A stretch of 36,934 bases of DNA, from positions 1 through 36,934 of IMG/VR virus record IMGVR_UViG_3300028607_001511. One strand, given 5' to 3'. Of this stretch, positions 22,488 to 29,754 are shown piece by piece; within the stretch, counting starts at the first letter, position 1; each line of letters starts with the position of its first letter. The stretch is from a virus. The position numbers and the translations under genes are program-made. The notes beneath the pieces were generated by a model. It was not told the DNA's origin. It made no database searches and saw nothing but the letters and a program-made list of their open reading frames with translations.

Positions 22488-23093
22488 ATGACTGATCAAA
22501 TCAAACAGTTTGTGAGGGAAACCATTGGCACATCCATTGGAGTCCTGCATACAGACGAACATGCACAACTGAATCTGAACCTCTCTCTCTGTCCCCTATC
22601 AGATGAGTGGATTGCAAAGATCAAATCTGGCAACCTGATCATTGTTGAAAGGAGAACAATGGGAGGTGAGACCTATGAGACCAACTGTGGAATCACACAG
22701 GTTGGAGGATCAGGTCTCTACAACATGATCCCTATGCCAACCCACAGGACAATGCTTTGTGCAAGTGAGCAAAGTGTGATGAGAACTGGAGGAGACCATG
22801 ATGGAGTTTTGGTCTGTTTCAGATACCTCTCAAAGGAGGGCATTGAATACATCATGAATGATCCCATGATCAAGGCAAAGAAAAACAGTCTTGACCTTGA
22901 TCTTGAATGGGTTGATCAACTGCCAGTGTTTCCAAAATGTCTGGCAATGACTGAATGCAATGGTGATCTCCCAAAGGATGCTGTGGAGCAGATGATGATC
23001 AACAGAGGTCTTGATCCAAATGTCAAACGATACCCACCAACTGACTTGTTTGCAAATCCAACAGGTTCAGAACACTGGATCATGCCAAACTAA
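22488..23093 (+). CDS. Unknown protein, rightward operon gene 4
   Basis: A 201-residue protein from ATG 22488 (MTDQIKQFVRETIGTSIGVL), after AAGGAGACTGAAAAC. It is acidic, with mixed strands and helices (LIIVERRTMGGETYETNCG). No catalytic motif seen. It is the last gene before a strong terminator. Confidence 0.6.
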   Translation: MTDQIKQFVRETIGTSIGVLHTDEHAQLNLNLSLCPLSDEWIAKIKSGNLIIVERRTMGGETYETNCGITQVGGSGLYNMIPMPTHRTMLCASEQSVMRTGGDHDGVLVCFRYLSKEGIEYIMNDPMIKAKKNSLDLDLEWVDQLPVFPKCLAMTECNGDLPKDAVEQMMINRGLDPNVKRYPPTDLFANPTGSEHWIMPN

Positions 23094-23280
23094 ATCACAC
23101 TCACACCTGTGATGAATACCAGAAAGGGACACAGCAATGTGTCCCTTTTTTTTGTCACCATGACCATGAGGTAAGGATGGAGGTTGAGAACTGGGACAGA
23201 GCATGGTGACTGGAATGCCCTCTACAGGCTTAAATTTGCGTCATATAGCCACTTTTATTCCACAGTGGTGTCCTTTGTCA
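23094..23280. other. Convergent intergenic region
   Basis: 187 bp between the ends of the rightward operon and the leftward late transcript. It contains the terminator at 23123-23153 and otherwise nothing that I can assign. Confidence 0.5.
23123..23153 (+). terminator. Intrinsic terminator of the rightward operon
   Basis: AAAGGGACACA - GCAA - TGTGTCCCTTT is an 11-bp perfect stem with a GCAA tetraloop and an eight-T run. It lies 30 bases after the stop at 23093. On the minus strand the stem is followed only by TTTCT, so it is weaker for the late transcript. The same GGGACACA stem occurs in the terminator at 20261-20290. Confidence 0.9.
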
Positions 23281-23430
23281 TCATTTCTTTTTTGCAATCT
23301 TCTTGATGGCTTTCCAGACAATATCCAGAAGGATGTCATCTGCTTTCATGGGTGTCAATTTCACCAACTTCTCTGCGATGAAAAAACCCAACAAGCACCA
23401 ATACCAATTCCCTGTGATCCACGCTTCCAT
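23281..23430 (-). CDS. Small membrane protein of the lysis region (49 aa)
   Basis: A short gene. ATG 23430 follows AAAGGAGAATGAA and TGA ends at 23281. The product starts MEAWITGNWYWCLLGFFIAE, with one likely membrane helix (residues ~8-20), and ends in a basic amphipathic segment (VWKAIKKIAKKK). Small single-helix proteins with basic tails in a lysis cassette may be holins or holin partners; this is inference. It is the last gene of the late transcript. Confidence 0.6.
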   Translation of the reverse strand: MEAWITGNWYWCLLGFFIAEKLVKLTPMKADDILLDIVWKAIKKIAKKK

Positions 23431-23445
23431 TTCATTCTCCTTTTG

Positions 23446-23721
23446 TTACTTCATTAAAGCAATCACAATGAGCAGGACTGCAAACAATGCAGAAATGAAC
23501 ATCCCTGCTCCTCTGTTTATGTTGCCAATTTTTTCAGATGCTCTGATTCTGCCGTTCTGAATGTTCAGCAAGTTGTCAATGCTGTCCAGTCTCTGCATGG
23601 TTTGAGTGTGATGCAGTTCAATTTTCTCATTGATGCCGTTCAACCTCTCTGTGTTTTGGACAAGAGTCTTGTTGACCCAGTCTCGAAATTCTCTTGTGTC
23701 CTTGATCCTGAAATCAGCCAC
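23446..23721 (-). CDS. Tail-anchored coiled-coil membrane protein (holin or spanin candidate)
   Basis: About 91 residues if it starts at GTG 23721 (MADFRIKDTREFRDWVNKTL); a TTG at 23757 would add 12 residues read through the previous gene. The body is a coiled coil (LDSIDNLLNIQNGRIRASEK) and the C-terminus is one hydrophobic helix (MFISALFAVLLIVIALMK). This layout fits several phage holin-like proteins with a C-terminal anchor. It overlaps the end of the previous gene and is followed by another small membrane protein. Confidence 0.55.
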   Translation of the reverse strand: MADFRIKDTREFRDWVNKTLVQNTERLNGINEKIELHHTQTMQRLDSIDNLLNIQNGRIRASEKIGNINRGAGMFISALFAVLLIVIALMK

Positions 23722-23911
23722 TTTTCTTTTTGCTCTTTTTCTTTGGAGGCACAACAAAATTCTTTGCCTTCAGTGCCTCTGTTTTTGTTGCATAGGTCTG
23801 TATCACATCACCGTCCCTGACAAGACCCCACCCCTTGTCTCCCTTTTTGACTGTGATTGCTTTCTTGCTGTCTTTGATCAAGGTCAATTTTCCTTTTGTG
23901 ATGAGTGTCAT
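23714..23911 (-). CDS. Small DUF2188-like protein with Lys tail
   Basis: A 65-residue protein (MTLITKGKLTLIKDSKKAIT). 'KKGDKGWGLVRDGDVIQTY' followed by 'ATKTEALKAK' resembles the short beta-hairpin-plus-helix domain of DUF2188 proteins (gW.v...g......T..EA...A). It ends in a Lys-rich tail (PPKKKSKKKSG). ATG 23911 overlaps the previous stop (ATGA). Function unknown. Confidence 0.5.
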   Translation of the reverse strand: MTLITKGKLTLIKDSKKAITVKKGDKGWGLVRDGDVIQTYATKTEALKAKNFVVPPKKKSKKKSG

Positions 23912-24318
23912 TCTACAAGTCCTTTGTGCATTTCTTCTTTTGTTGGTTCTCCACCCTTTTCATAAAGCCCACCACTCTTGTCCTTTTCATCGGGGAGTCT
24001 GGTCATGTCTGCCATAGGGAGAGACTTTTCAATTCTCAATGAGTCCAGTTCATGGTTTGGAATGGTCATCTTTGTTCCTCTGTCATAAAAGATCAGCGTT
24101 GTTTTCATCATGCCAATCTTGGTGATCCTTGCCACTCTGTTGAAAATATACACAACATCCAGTTCATTGTAATCCTTATTAAGATAAAACCTGACACCTG
24201 CAAGTCCATTGATCAGTGCCTCCTTGAAGAAAAGACCTGCAATGATGACAAGTCCAATCCAGAGCCAGTGACCAAACAGTTGCTCAATCTCTGGAGCAAT
24301 CTGTGGTATATCAGACAT
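23908..24318 (-). CDS. MscS-like beta-domain membrane protein
   Basis: A 136-residue protein. One membrane helix (~16-31, HWLWIGLVIIAGLFF) is followed by 'FKEALINGLAGVRF', then 'KDYNELDVVYIFNRVARIT', 'IGMMKTTLIFYDRG' and 'MTIPNHELDSLRI'. This reproduces the pattern of MscS mechanosensitive channels from the pore helix through the Sm-like beta domain (GD.v....v.G.V..I....T.i...dg....iPN..l). The other MscS helices and the C-terminal alpha/beta domain are absent. It lies just after the endolysin gene. A holin-like or ion-conducting role is possible. No good Shine-Dalgarno site is seen. Confidence 0.55.
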   Translation of the reverse strand: MSDIPQIAPEIEQLFGHWLWIGLVIIAGLFFKEALINGLAGVRFYLNKDYNELDVVYIFNRVARITKIGMMKTTLIFYDRGTKMTIPNHELDSLRIEKSLPMADMTRLPDEKDKSGGLYEKGGEPTKEEMHKGLVE

Positions 24319-24360
24319 GATCTACACTGCACAAGCACAACTCAACAATCCTCACTCATC

Positions 24361-24873
24361 TCATGACTCCAATTTTGAAACTGCCCTCCTGAACCAACCA
24401 AACCAGAATCTCATTTGTTGTGGTTTCTTCTGGACAATTTTGCTGTAGTGCAAAACATTGAATGCAACAAGCCTGTCAATTTCCAGACTCTGACATGCCT
24501 TTGCTGTCATCCTCCCTATTCTGCCATCCATAGTGATGAGACTGTCTTTCTGTTTTCTGTTTTTGTTGTTGGTTGCCTCCTGCAGTATCTTGACACCTCT
24601 CCTGCCTTTGTTCACTACCATGTCAAATGTGATTCCCTGCAGGTGTTCAGGCAACATTGAAATCTTGTATTTCCTCCAGTAGAATTCCCAGTAAATTTTG
24701 ATTGCATCTGCTTTTGTCAGATCAAGAATGTTGGTGTCAGGAAAGGCTCTCTTTGAGATTCCAAACTTGGTCTCTCCACCCAAATCATTTGGGTCTTTGC
24801 TATAGCCACCCTCATGCTCCAAGACTTTCTCAACTTCTTTCATGAAAATTTTGCTATATGCCAGATCAGTCAT
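24361..24873 (-). CDS. Endolysin, GH108 N-acetylmuramidase
   Basis: A 170-residue peptidoglycan hydrolase. The catalytic region is LEHEGGYSKDPNDLGGETKF then GIS (E21 in the EGGY motif), the GH108 signature. 'YWEFYWRKYKISMLPEHLQG' and a C-terminal peptidoglycan-binding-like part (SLITMDGRIGRMTAKACQ) with 'FWFGWFRRA' follow. There is no signal peptide, so it needs a holin to reach the wall. ATG 24873 shares its A with the previous stop (TGATG). Confidence 0.85.
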   Translation of the reverse strand: MTDLAYSKIFMKEVEKVLEHEGGYSKDPNDLGGETKFGISKRAFPDTNILDLTKADAIKIYWEFYWRKYKISMLPEHLQGITFDMVVNKGRRGVKILQEATNNKNRKQKDSLITMDGRIGRMTAKACQSLEIDRLVAFNVLHYSKIVQKKPQQMRFWFGWFRRAVSKLES

Positions 24874-25319
24874 CAGCCTCTCTCGCTTGTGAATCTCTCG
24901 TCATCTACACCAACCCACATCTGTCTTGTCTTTGCTCCCTTCATGATTCCAATGTGCCAGTTCTGGTCATTGAACAATGAGAACTTTGACAGATCATATA
25001 TTTGCATGTGTTTGTCAAATGTCTTTGGGGTCTTTTTACCATCTCTGAAAAACAGTGAGCATCTTTTTCCATCAGCCATTGCCACTCTCGTTCTGTTTGG
25101 CTTGTTGTAGTTTCTCTCATGGACTTCAACATAGATGTCCAGATCAGAATCTGCTGTGGGTATTCCCCAACAATAACTTCCAACAACCCACAGGTCAATC
25201 ACCTCTGCTGTTTCATAGGTTGTCTCTGTGTTGATTAAAGAAATGAGTTCTATAATAAGATCAGACCTTTGCTGTTCAGTCCAGTCCTCAACTGTCTTGG
25301 TCATCTGGCTCACCGTCAT
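24873..25319 (-). CDS. Pol-beta-type nucleotidyltransferase
   Basis: A 148-residue protein from ATG 25319 (MTVSQMTKTVEDWTEQQ), which overlaps the fibre stop (ATGA). 'IDLWVVGSYCWGIPTADSDL' then 'DIYVEV' gives GSxxxG...SDxD (G47, S48, D59, D61), the nucleotidyltransferase core. A third carboxylate is not obvious. Similar minimal enzymes are seen in toxin-antitoxin (MNT) and tRNA/antibiotic-modifying families. Its place between tail fibre and endolysin genes in the late transcript is unusual; it may modify a host or virion component. Confidence 0.65.
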   Translation of the reverse strand: MTVSQMTKTVEDWTEQQRSDLIIELISLINTETTYETAEVIDLWVVGSYCWGIPTADSDLDIYVEVHERNYNKPNRTRVAMADGKRCSLFFRDGKKTPKTFDKHMQIYDLSKFSLFNDQNWHIGIMKGAKTRQMWVGVDDERFTSERG

Positions 25320-25855
25320 GAGACATCCCAACCTATGATGAGACCATCTTTGATGACTATAGTGTGCCTCTCACCATCATCATCAATAAAAGAAGCTGTG
25401 TCAGTAGTTCCTGAATGTCCTGTGGATGCTTTGAAGGTGTCACCACACTGCACATCTTGACCTGACAGTGTCATTGCAAGGTTTCCACCTGTTGAAAATC
25501 CAATTGAATTTGACGATTTTCTATACATCCCAGTGTCAGTGTCTCCTGTAAATGCATGTGCAGGTTTTGAGACATCTCCGTATCCTGTAATGACTGCACC
25601 AGAAAATGTGGCAGTGCCTCCAGTAAGTCCCAAAGCCTCCTTATCTGATCCACCAATTTTGGTGCTGAATTGTAGTTTTCCATCTTCAGTGCCATTTGAT
25701 ACATCAGCAGTCAGCCCTTTGATCCAACCATATTGAGTATTTTCATTTGCTGAATTATCTGCATAAAAAGAAATCTGTCCTATTTGGTCACCATCGGTGG
25801 CAGTTGCTCTGTTACGTTTGAACTGAATTATAGAAGGACTTGAATTGTCATATGA
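25316..25855 (-). pseudogene. Orphaned C-terminal part of the tail fibre
   Basis: An open frame of ~177 residues without a start codon; the in-frame stop TAA at 25858-25856 lies in the inverted repeat. It reads DNSSPSIIQFKRNRATATDG, then 'QIGQISFYADNSANENTQYG' and ends 'HTIVIKDGLIIGWDVS'. This is typical fibre tip sequence and has no other source. It is probably the continuation of the fibre at 25940-27649, cut off by the inverted segment 25852-26068. It could be a switched-off cassette, a decayed gene or an assembly error. Confidence 0.65.
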
Positions 25856-25892
25856 TTACTATGAGAACAAATTCTGACTCATCATCTGCTGA
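25852..25892 (+). repeat. Inverted repeat, left copy (41 bp)
   Basis: An exact reverse complement of 26028-26068. It begins ATGATTACTATGAGA and ends CATCTGCTGA. A further four bases (GTCA) match after one mismatch at the outer edge. Confidence 0.95.
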
Positions 25893-26027
25893 TGCTCTTA
25901 TTCTTGATACATCCCAAAACGCCACATTTACTGGGGCAGTCACAGTAAATGGTTCAAATGTGACTGTAGCCAATGCATCAAATCCATACATATATTTGAA
26001 TGATACAAGTGGAGGGGCAGGAATTTT
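25893..26027 (+). other. Misoriented tail fibre segment between inverted repeats
   Basis: 135 bp whose plus strand encodes fibre-like protein (ALILDTSQNATFTGAVTV, then 'ASNPYIYLNDTSGGAGIF'), although the fibre gene is on the minus strand. The phrase ALILDTSQNATFTG closely resembles ALTLDQNQNATFVG inside the same fibre. Inverting the segment between the 41-bp repeats would put it in frame after QMITMRTNSDSSSA. Confidence 0.8.
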
Positions 26028-27649
26028 TCAGCAGATGATGAGTCAGAATTTGTTCTCATAGTAATCATTTGACCACCAATTAAAGTCAAACCTGCAGAGA
26101 GAGATTTCACCACATTTCCAGACAGATTAAGATATTGAGTCCCACCGCCATATATTTTCAAACTATCATTATTTTTTCCAAGAACAACATCACCAACAAA
26201 TGTGGCGTTTTGATTTTGGTCTAATGTCAGTGCTGTTGTAGTCCCTCCAGTTTGCAGATTAAGTATCCCATCTCTATGATGATATATTCTGGATTTAGTT
26301 GTGCCAGAAGTCTGAAAAATTAACTCACCATATTCACCATTTGAATTCAGAGCATCCAGATATATGCGAGAAGAACCACCACCTGTTGAATCTAATGTAA
26401 GGGCAACATTTGCGTTTTTCTCTATTAAGACATCACTCTGGAATGAGGTCAATCCTGTTGCATCAATGTGAAATGCATCTGAACCATCTTTCAATTTGAA
26501 ATATCCAATTCTTGTGGACAGGTTTCTATATCCCATCTGCAGAGGACTGATGATGGTGTTGTCTTGTGCTTGGTTGTAATAACCACCCACCAATATATAT
26601 GCATCATGGTTTGCATCCATTGCTCCCTGCGTTTCAGTAAATGATGCAACTTCACCTTGACCATTCTTTTCCACCATGAAAGTCCCATCTTTCAGATGAA
26701 ATGTTCTTTGTGGGTCTGTTTTATGAACCCCTATATTGCCATTGATTCCTATAAAAAATCTATTTGTCAATGATGAATCTTCTGTTGTTTTTGCTGTATT
26801 AAAGAAAAATCCTGCAGTTGCATCTTCGCCAGTAGAATCTGAAGTAAATAGAACAAAGTCTAAAGCACCCCATGATGTGTTTGGTTTTGTTAGTGTCGGA
26901 GCACTTGCAGACTCTGCAGTAATTACTCCATTTTGTGTGATATGTAGAACTCTACCATTGGAGGAAAACTGCCTAAATTGAACTTTCGTTGAACCATCCA
27001 ATGTGAGGCTTGGATTTGCTTGACCATTGTTTACTGAACTGTCTTGATTTACAATGACTAAATTTGGTTGAATAGTGGTTTCACCACCACCATCAATGGT
27101 CAATCTTGTTGTGTCATTTGTTTTGATTCTAAATGCTCGGGCATCCATCACAGACAATTCTGCATCTGCTCCACTACCTGCTTGTATCCTAAATCTGTTT
27201 GCAGTCCCACCATCAGCACCCATATTTATTTGTGAACCTTTCACAAGAAAAGCCCCACCTGAAGTGAGACTCCCTGATGTTTCTGTTGAACCATCTGAAC
27301 CAATGGTCAACCTTGTATTGGTGCTCCCATTAGTAAAAAATGTTAAGTCTGATTCATCTTGATTCCCTATTGCAGTGTTGCCACCTGCTCCCTCTTTTTC
27401 AATAGTAAAATAAGCATATCCTTCACCTGATGTGCCAAAATCACCACCATCTGGATCAAGCCAAATTGTTGACTTTCGACTTCCTGCAGTAGCATGTCCT
27501 ACTGCATAAAACCCACCTCCTGCTCTTTGAGATGATGTGCCTTGAGCAGTCCTGAAAATAGAATTCATTGCTGTATTGGTTGCAACTGTTAACACCCCTA
27601 CAGATGCATCCTGATCCTGCAGTAGAACCTTTTTCCATTTCACTGCCAT
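25940..27649 (-). CDS. Tail fibre protein, C-terminus disrupted by an inverted segment
   Basis: A 569-residue product as it stands. The N-terminus MAVKWKKVLLQDQDASVG resembles that of the fibre at 28128-29399 (MAVTWKKVL), so both probably attach to the same tail site. The body is beta-rich fibre sequence with repeated 'LTIDGGGETT/LTLDGS/LTLDSTGG/LTLDQNQNATF' units. At about residue 541 the coding sense is lost: after QMITMRTNSDSSSA come EKFLPLHLYHSN and other antisense-like residues to a stop. The remaining tip lies at 25316-25855. AAGGATGATCTGAA precedes the ATG. Confidence 0.8.
   Translation of the reverse strand: MAVKWKKVLLQDQDASVGVLTVATNTAMNSIFRTAQGTSSQRAGGGFYAVGHATAGSRKSTIWLDPDGGDFGTSGEGYAYFTIEKEGAGGNTAIGNQDESDLTFFTNGSTNTRLTIGSDGSTETSGSLTSGGAFLVKGSQINMGADGGTANRFRIQAGSGADAELSVMDARAFRIKTNDTTRLTIDGGGETTIQPNLVIVNQDSSVNNGQANPSLTLDGSTKVQFRQFSSNGRVLHITQNGVITAESASAPTLTKPNTSWGALDFVLFTSDSTGEDATAGFFFNTAKTTEDSSLTNRFFIGINGNIGVHKTDPQRTFHLKDGTFMVEKNGQGEVASFTETQGAMDANHDAYILVGGYYNQAQDNTIISPLQMGYRNLSTRIGYFKLKDGSDAFHIDATGLTSFQSDVLIEKNANVALTLDSTGGGSSRIYLDALNSNGEYGELIFQTSGTTKSRIYHHRDGILNLQTGGTTTALTLDQNQNATFVGDVVLGKNNDSLKIYGGGTQYLNLSGNVVKSLSAGLTLIGGQMITMRTNSDSSSAEKFLPLHLYHSNICMDLMHWLQSHLNHLL
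26028..26068 (-). repeat. Inverted repeat, right copy (41 bp)
   Basis: An exact reverse complement of 25852-25892. On the minus strand it encodes MITMRTNSDSSSA in the fibre frame. Read the other way it has an open frame SADDESEFVLIVI. Confidence 0.95.
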
Positions 27650-27655
27650 TTCAGA

Positions 27656-27877
27656 TCATCCTTGTATTTTCTGGATCATGGTTGCTGTCTTGTTTCCAAG
27701 TGCATTGATCACAGGTGCATCTGACCCCTTGATTGTGCATTGCTGAATCAGACCCATGATCAAAGACAACTCATCCAGATTGTAGTTGCTTTCATCTGGT
27801 TCATTGTTGTCTGAAATCATTTCATCAATGCTGAATTTTACATCTGTCTTTTCTTTTGATTGGTTTCCCTCGTTCAT
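27656..27877 (-). CDS. Small acidic protein of the fibre cluster
   Basis: A 73-residue protein (MNEGNQSKEKTDVKFSIDEM) with an acidic N-terminus and helical C-terminus (LSLIMGLIQQCTIKG). The ATG overlaps the previous stop (ATGA) and GGAGG lies upstream. Together with 27874-28125 it resembles a pair of helical fibre-assembly chaperones or adaptors; that role is inference. Confidence 0.55.
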   Translation of the reverse strand: MNEGNQSKEKTDVKFSIDEMISDNNEPDESNYNLDELSLIMGLIQQCTIKGSDAPVINALGNKTATMIQKIQG

Positions 27878-28125
27878 TTTAGAACCTCCATCTGTTTTAG
27901 TTTCTCAAAAATTGCTCTCAACTTGTGCAATGTGCTTGTCATTGCATCCAATTCTTTGAAAGGATATTGACCCACAGGAAGTTTAACCTGTTGCATCAAC
28001 TGCAAAAGATTTTCTATGTCATTGACAGTGAGAGAAAGTTTTTGATCATTTTCCTGTTTTATCTTTTCGGTTAATGCATTCTTGATCTTTTTTTTCTCAT
28101 CACCACCCTTGGTGATTAGTGCCAT
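27874..28125 (-). CDS. Small coiled-coil protein of the fibre cluster
   Basis: An 83-residue helical protein (MALITKGGDEKKKIKNALTE). It has heptad-like leucines (IENLLQLMQQ) and a basic N-terminus. The N-terminal LITKG also begins the small protein at 23714-23911. Coupled to the following gene. Function unknown. Confidence 0.55.
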   Translation of the reverse strand: MALITKGGDEKKKIKNALTEKIKQENDQKLSLTVNDIENLLQLMQQVKLPVGQYPFKELDAMTSTLHKLRAIFEKLKQMEVLK

Positions 28126-28127
28126 CC

Positions 28128-29399
28128 CTATTCAACCCTCACATATACATAGTCTGTGTCTGCCACACACCAAAATGATCCAATCCCAGTCCCTGCATTG
28201 GATGATGTGGGTGCAGTGTTTGCGTGTTCCTGAACAGTTGCAAGAAATCCCATTGTGTTTACAAGTGTTCCTCCACTGATGCCTTTTGCAACTATGCATC
28301 TTTGTGTGTTAGCCTCGAAACCAAGCACCCTCTCCCTTGAGGATGTGTTCATATTGAATGTGATTCCCTGATCTGTGGTGTCATTTGTGACGTTGTGTGC
28401 AAGATCAATTGAGTCATCTTCAACCAGAATTTGTGAAACATTCTGCGTGACTGTATCACCTGAAACCGTCAGGTTTCCAGTGACAGTAAGGTTTCCAGAG
28501 CAAGTCCCACCACTCAAAAGACTTGTGTTGTTGTCTGTTGAACTGATGGTGATTGTCCTGTTGTCAGTTCCTCCTTGAGTCACACTTGTTGCACCTGACC
28601 CAGTGAATGTCACAGCCTCACCCTGACTGATTGTTGTTGTTGCTCCACCCACAAGAGTCCATGTTGTCAACTGATTTGTGTTGACAAAGTTGGGTGAACT
28701 GATAGTGATTGCAGTTCCTGACCTTGTGATAGATGTGGCTTGTGCTCCAATGAAATCCAAATCTGTCCCATGTGCAACATCTGCAGTTGACCCACCACCA
28801 ACCTTGACCTGAAAGATTGTTCTCTCAAAGTCATTGCTGTCAGTGGAGTTAATTTTGAGACTGTTTCCTGTCCTTTCTGTTGTGACATTTGACCCACCAA
28901 CAAAGGAGACTGTTTCACCCTGCCCAATTGTTGTTGTGCTTCCTGCGTCACTGTCAAGTTTCCATGTTGTCAGTTGGTTTGTGTTGTTGTCTGTTGAACT
29001 GATGGTGAATGCAGTGCCTGATCTTGAGACAGATGTTGCACCTGATCCAATGAAATCCACATCAGTCCCATGAGAGACATCTGCTGTTCCTCCACCGTTT
29101 GCCTTGACCTGAAAGATTGTCAATGCGTTGGTGTTAGTGAAAGAAGATGAAAGAGTGACAGTTCCTGCAGATTCAACAACAGACATATTTGAGGACGCAC
29201 TGATGGTCAGTGTGTTGCCAGAGCCAATTGTTGATGTGTTTGATCCGTCAGATATTGTCCAACTGCTGAAATTGTCTTTTGCCACCCAAGCAAAACCTGT
29301 CCCACTTTGGGTCAGAACATCTCCACTACTCCCTCCTGTCTTTATATCATCATTGACAACAGTGCCTTTTGTTAGGACTTTTTTCCATGTAACAGCCAT
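28128..29399 (-). CDS. Tail fibre protein with two ~98-residue repeats
   Basis: A 423-residue beta-rich protein (MAVTWKKVLTKGTVVNDD). Residues ~93-192 and ~194-292 are tandem repeats: TIFQVKANGGGTADVSHGTD in the first and TIFQVKVGGGSTADVAHGTD in the second, each followed by xDFIG...ATS..RSGTA and NTNQLTTW. The C-terminal domain (LTVTGNLTVSGDTVTQNVSQ to FWCVADTDYVYVRVE) is the classic phage fibre 'ltV.Gnltv.G.tt....' region with a tip motif. AAGGAGAAAATAAA precedes the ATG. Confidence 0.8.
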   Translation of the reverse strand: MAVTWKKVLTKGTVVNDDIKTGGSSGDVLTQSGTGFAWVAKDNFSSWTISDGSNTSTIGSGNTLTISASSNMSVVESAGTVTLSSSFTNTNALTIFQVKANGGGTADVSHGTDVDFIGSGATSVSRSGTAFTISSTDNNTNQLTTWKLDSDAGSTTTIGQGETVSFVGGSNVTTERTGNSLKINSTDSNDFERTIFQVKVGGGSTADVAHGTDLDFIGAQATSITRSGTAITISSPNFVNTNQLTTWTLVGGATTTISQGEAVTFTGSGATSVTQGGTDNRTITISSTDNNTSLLSGGTCSGNLTVTGNLTVSGDTVTQNVSQILVEDDSIDLAHNVTNDTTDQGITFNMNTSSRERVLGFEANTQRCIVAKGISGGTLVNTMGFLATVQEHANTAPTSSNAGTGIGSFWCVADTDYVYVRVE

Positions 29400-29415
29400 T
29401 TTATTTTCTCCTTGT

Positions 29416-29754
29416 TTAAGTTTTTATTTTTTGATCAGGCTCTTTCATCAACTCTTTGATCTCAAGTTGAAGTTCATCAAACTCTTTTTTTAGTTCTCTG
29501 TATTGATCTTTGATGTCTTGTGGCATCTTGTCAACAACAGCCCCATATCTGTCCTCATATTTCCACATCCTCTCCTGCAAGGAATTACACCTGTCTTTCT
29601 TCAGTTTGATTTCCAGTCTCCTGTCAACCTGATCCACCTTGACCAAGAGATCATGAATGTCCTCAATCTTTGCGTATCTTGAGTCAACAGTGAATGCAGT
29701 GCCAAGCAAGGTGCACAGTCCAACAGTTGATGCAATGAGTGCTCCCGTTTTCAT
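29416..29754 (-). CDS. N-terminally anchored coiled-coil protein
   Basis: A 112-residue protein. One N-terminal hydrophobic helix (GALIASTVGLCTLLGTAF) is followed by a long charged coiled coil (VDQVDRRLEIKLKKDR to FDELQLEIKELMKE). There is no lipobox, because the residue before the Cys is Leu. This topology resembles Rz-type spanins or fibre-cluster accessory proteins. ATG 29754 overlaps the previous fibre stop (ATGA). Confidence 0.55.
   Translation of the reverse strand: MKTGALIASTVGLCTLLGTAFTVDSRYAKIEDIHDLLVKVDQVDRRLEIKLKKDRCNSLQERMWKYEDRYGAVVDKMPQDIKDQYRELKKEFDELQLEIKELMKEPDQKIKT

Noticed and set aside
25840-26061. A plus-strand 73-residue frame
   Set aside because: It is the misoriented fibre segment plus both repeat copies, not a separate gene.
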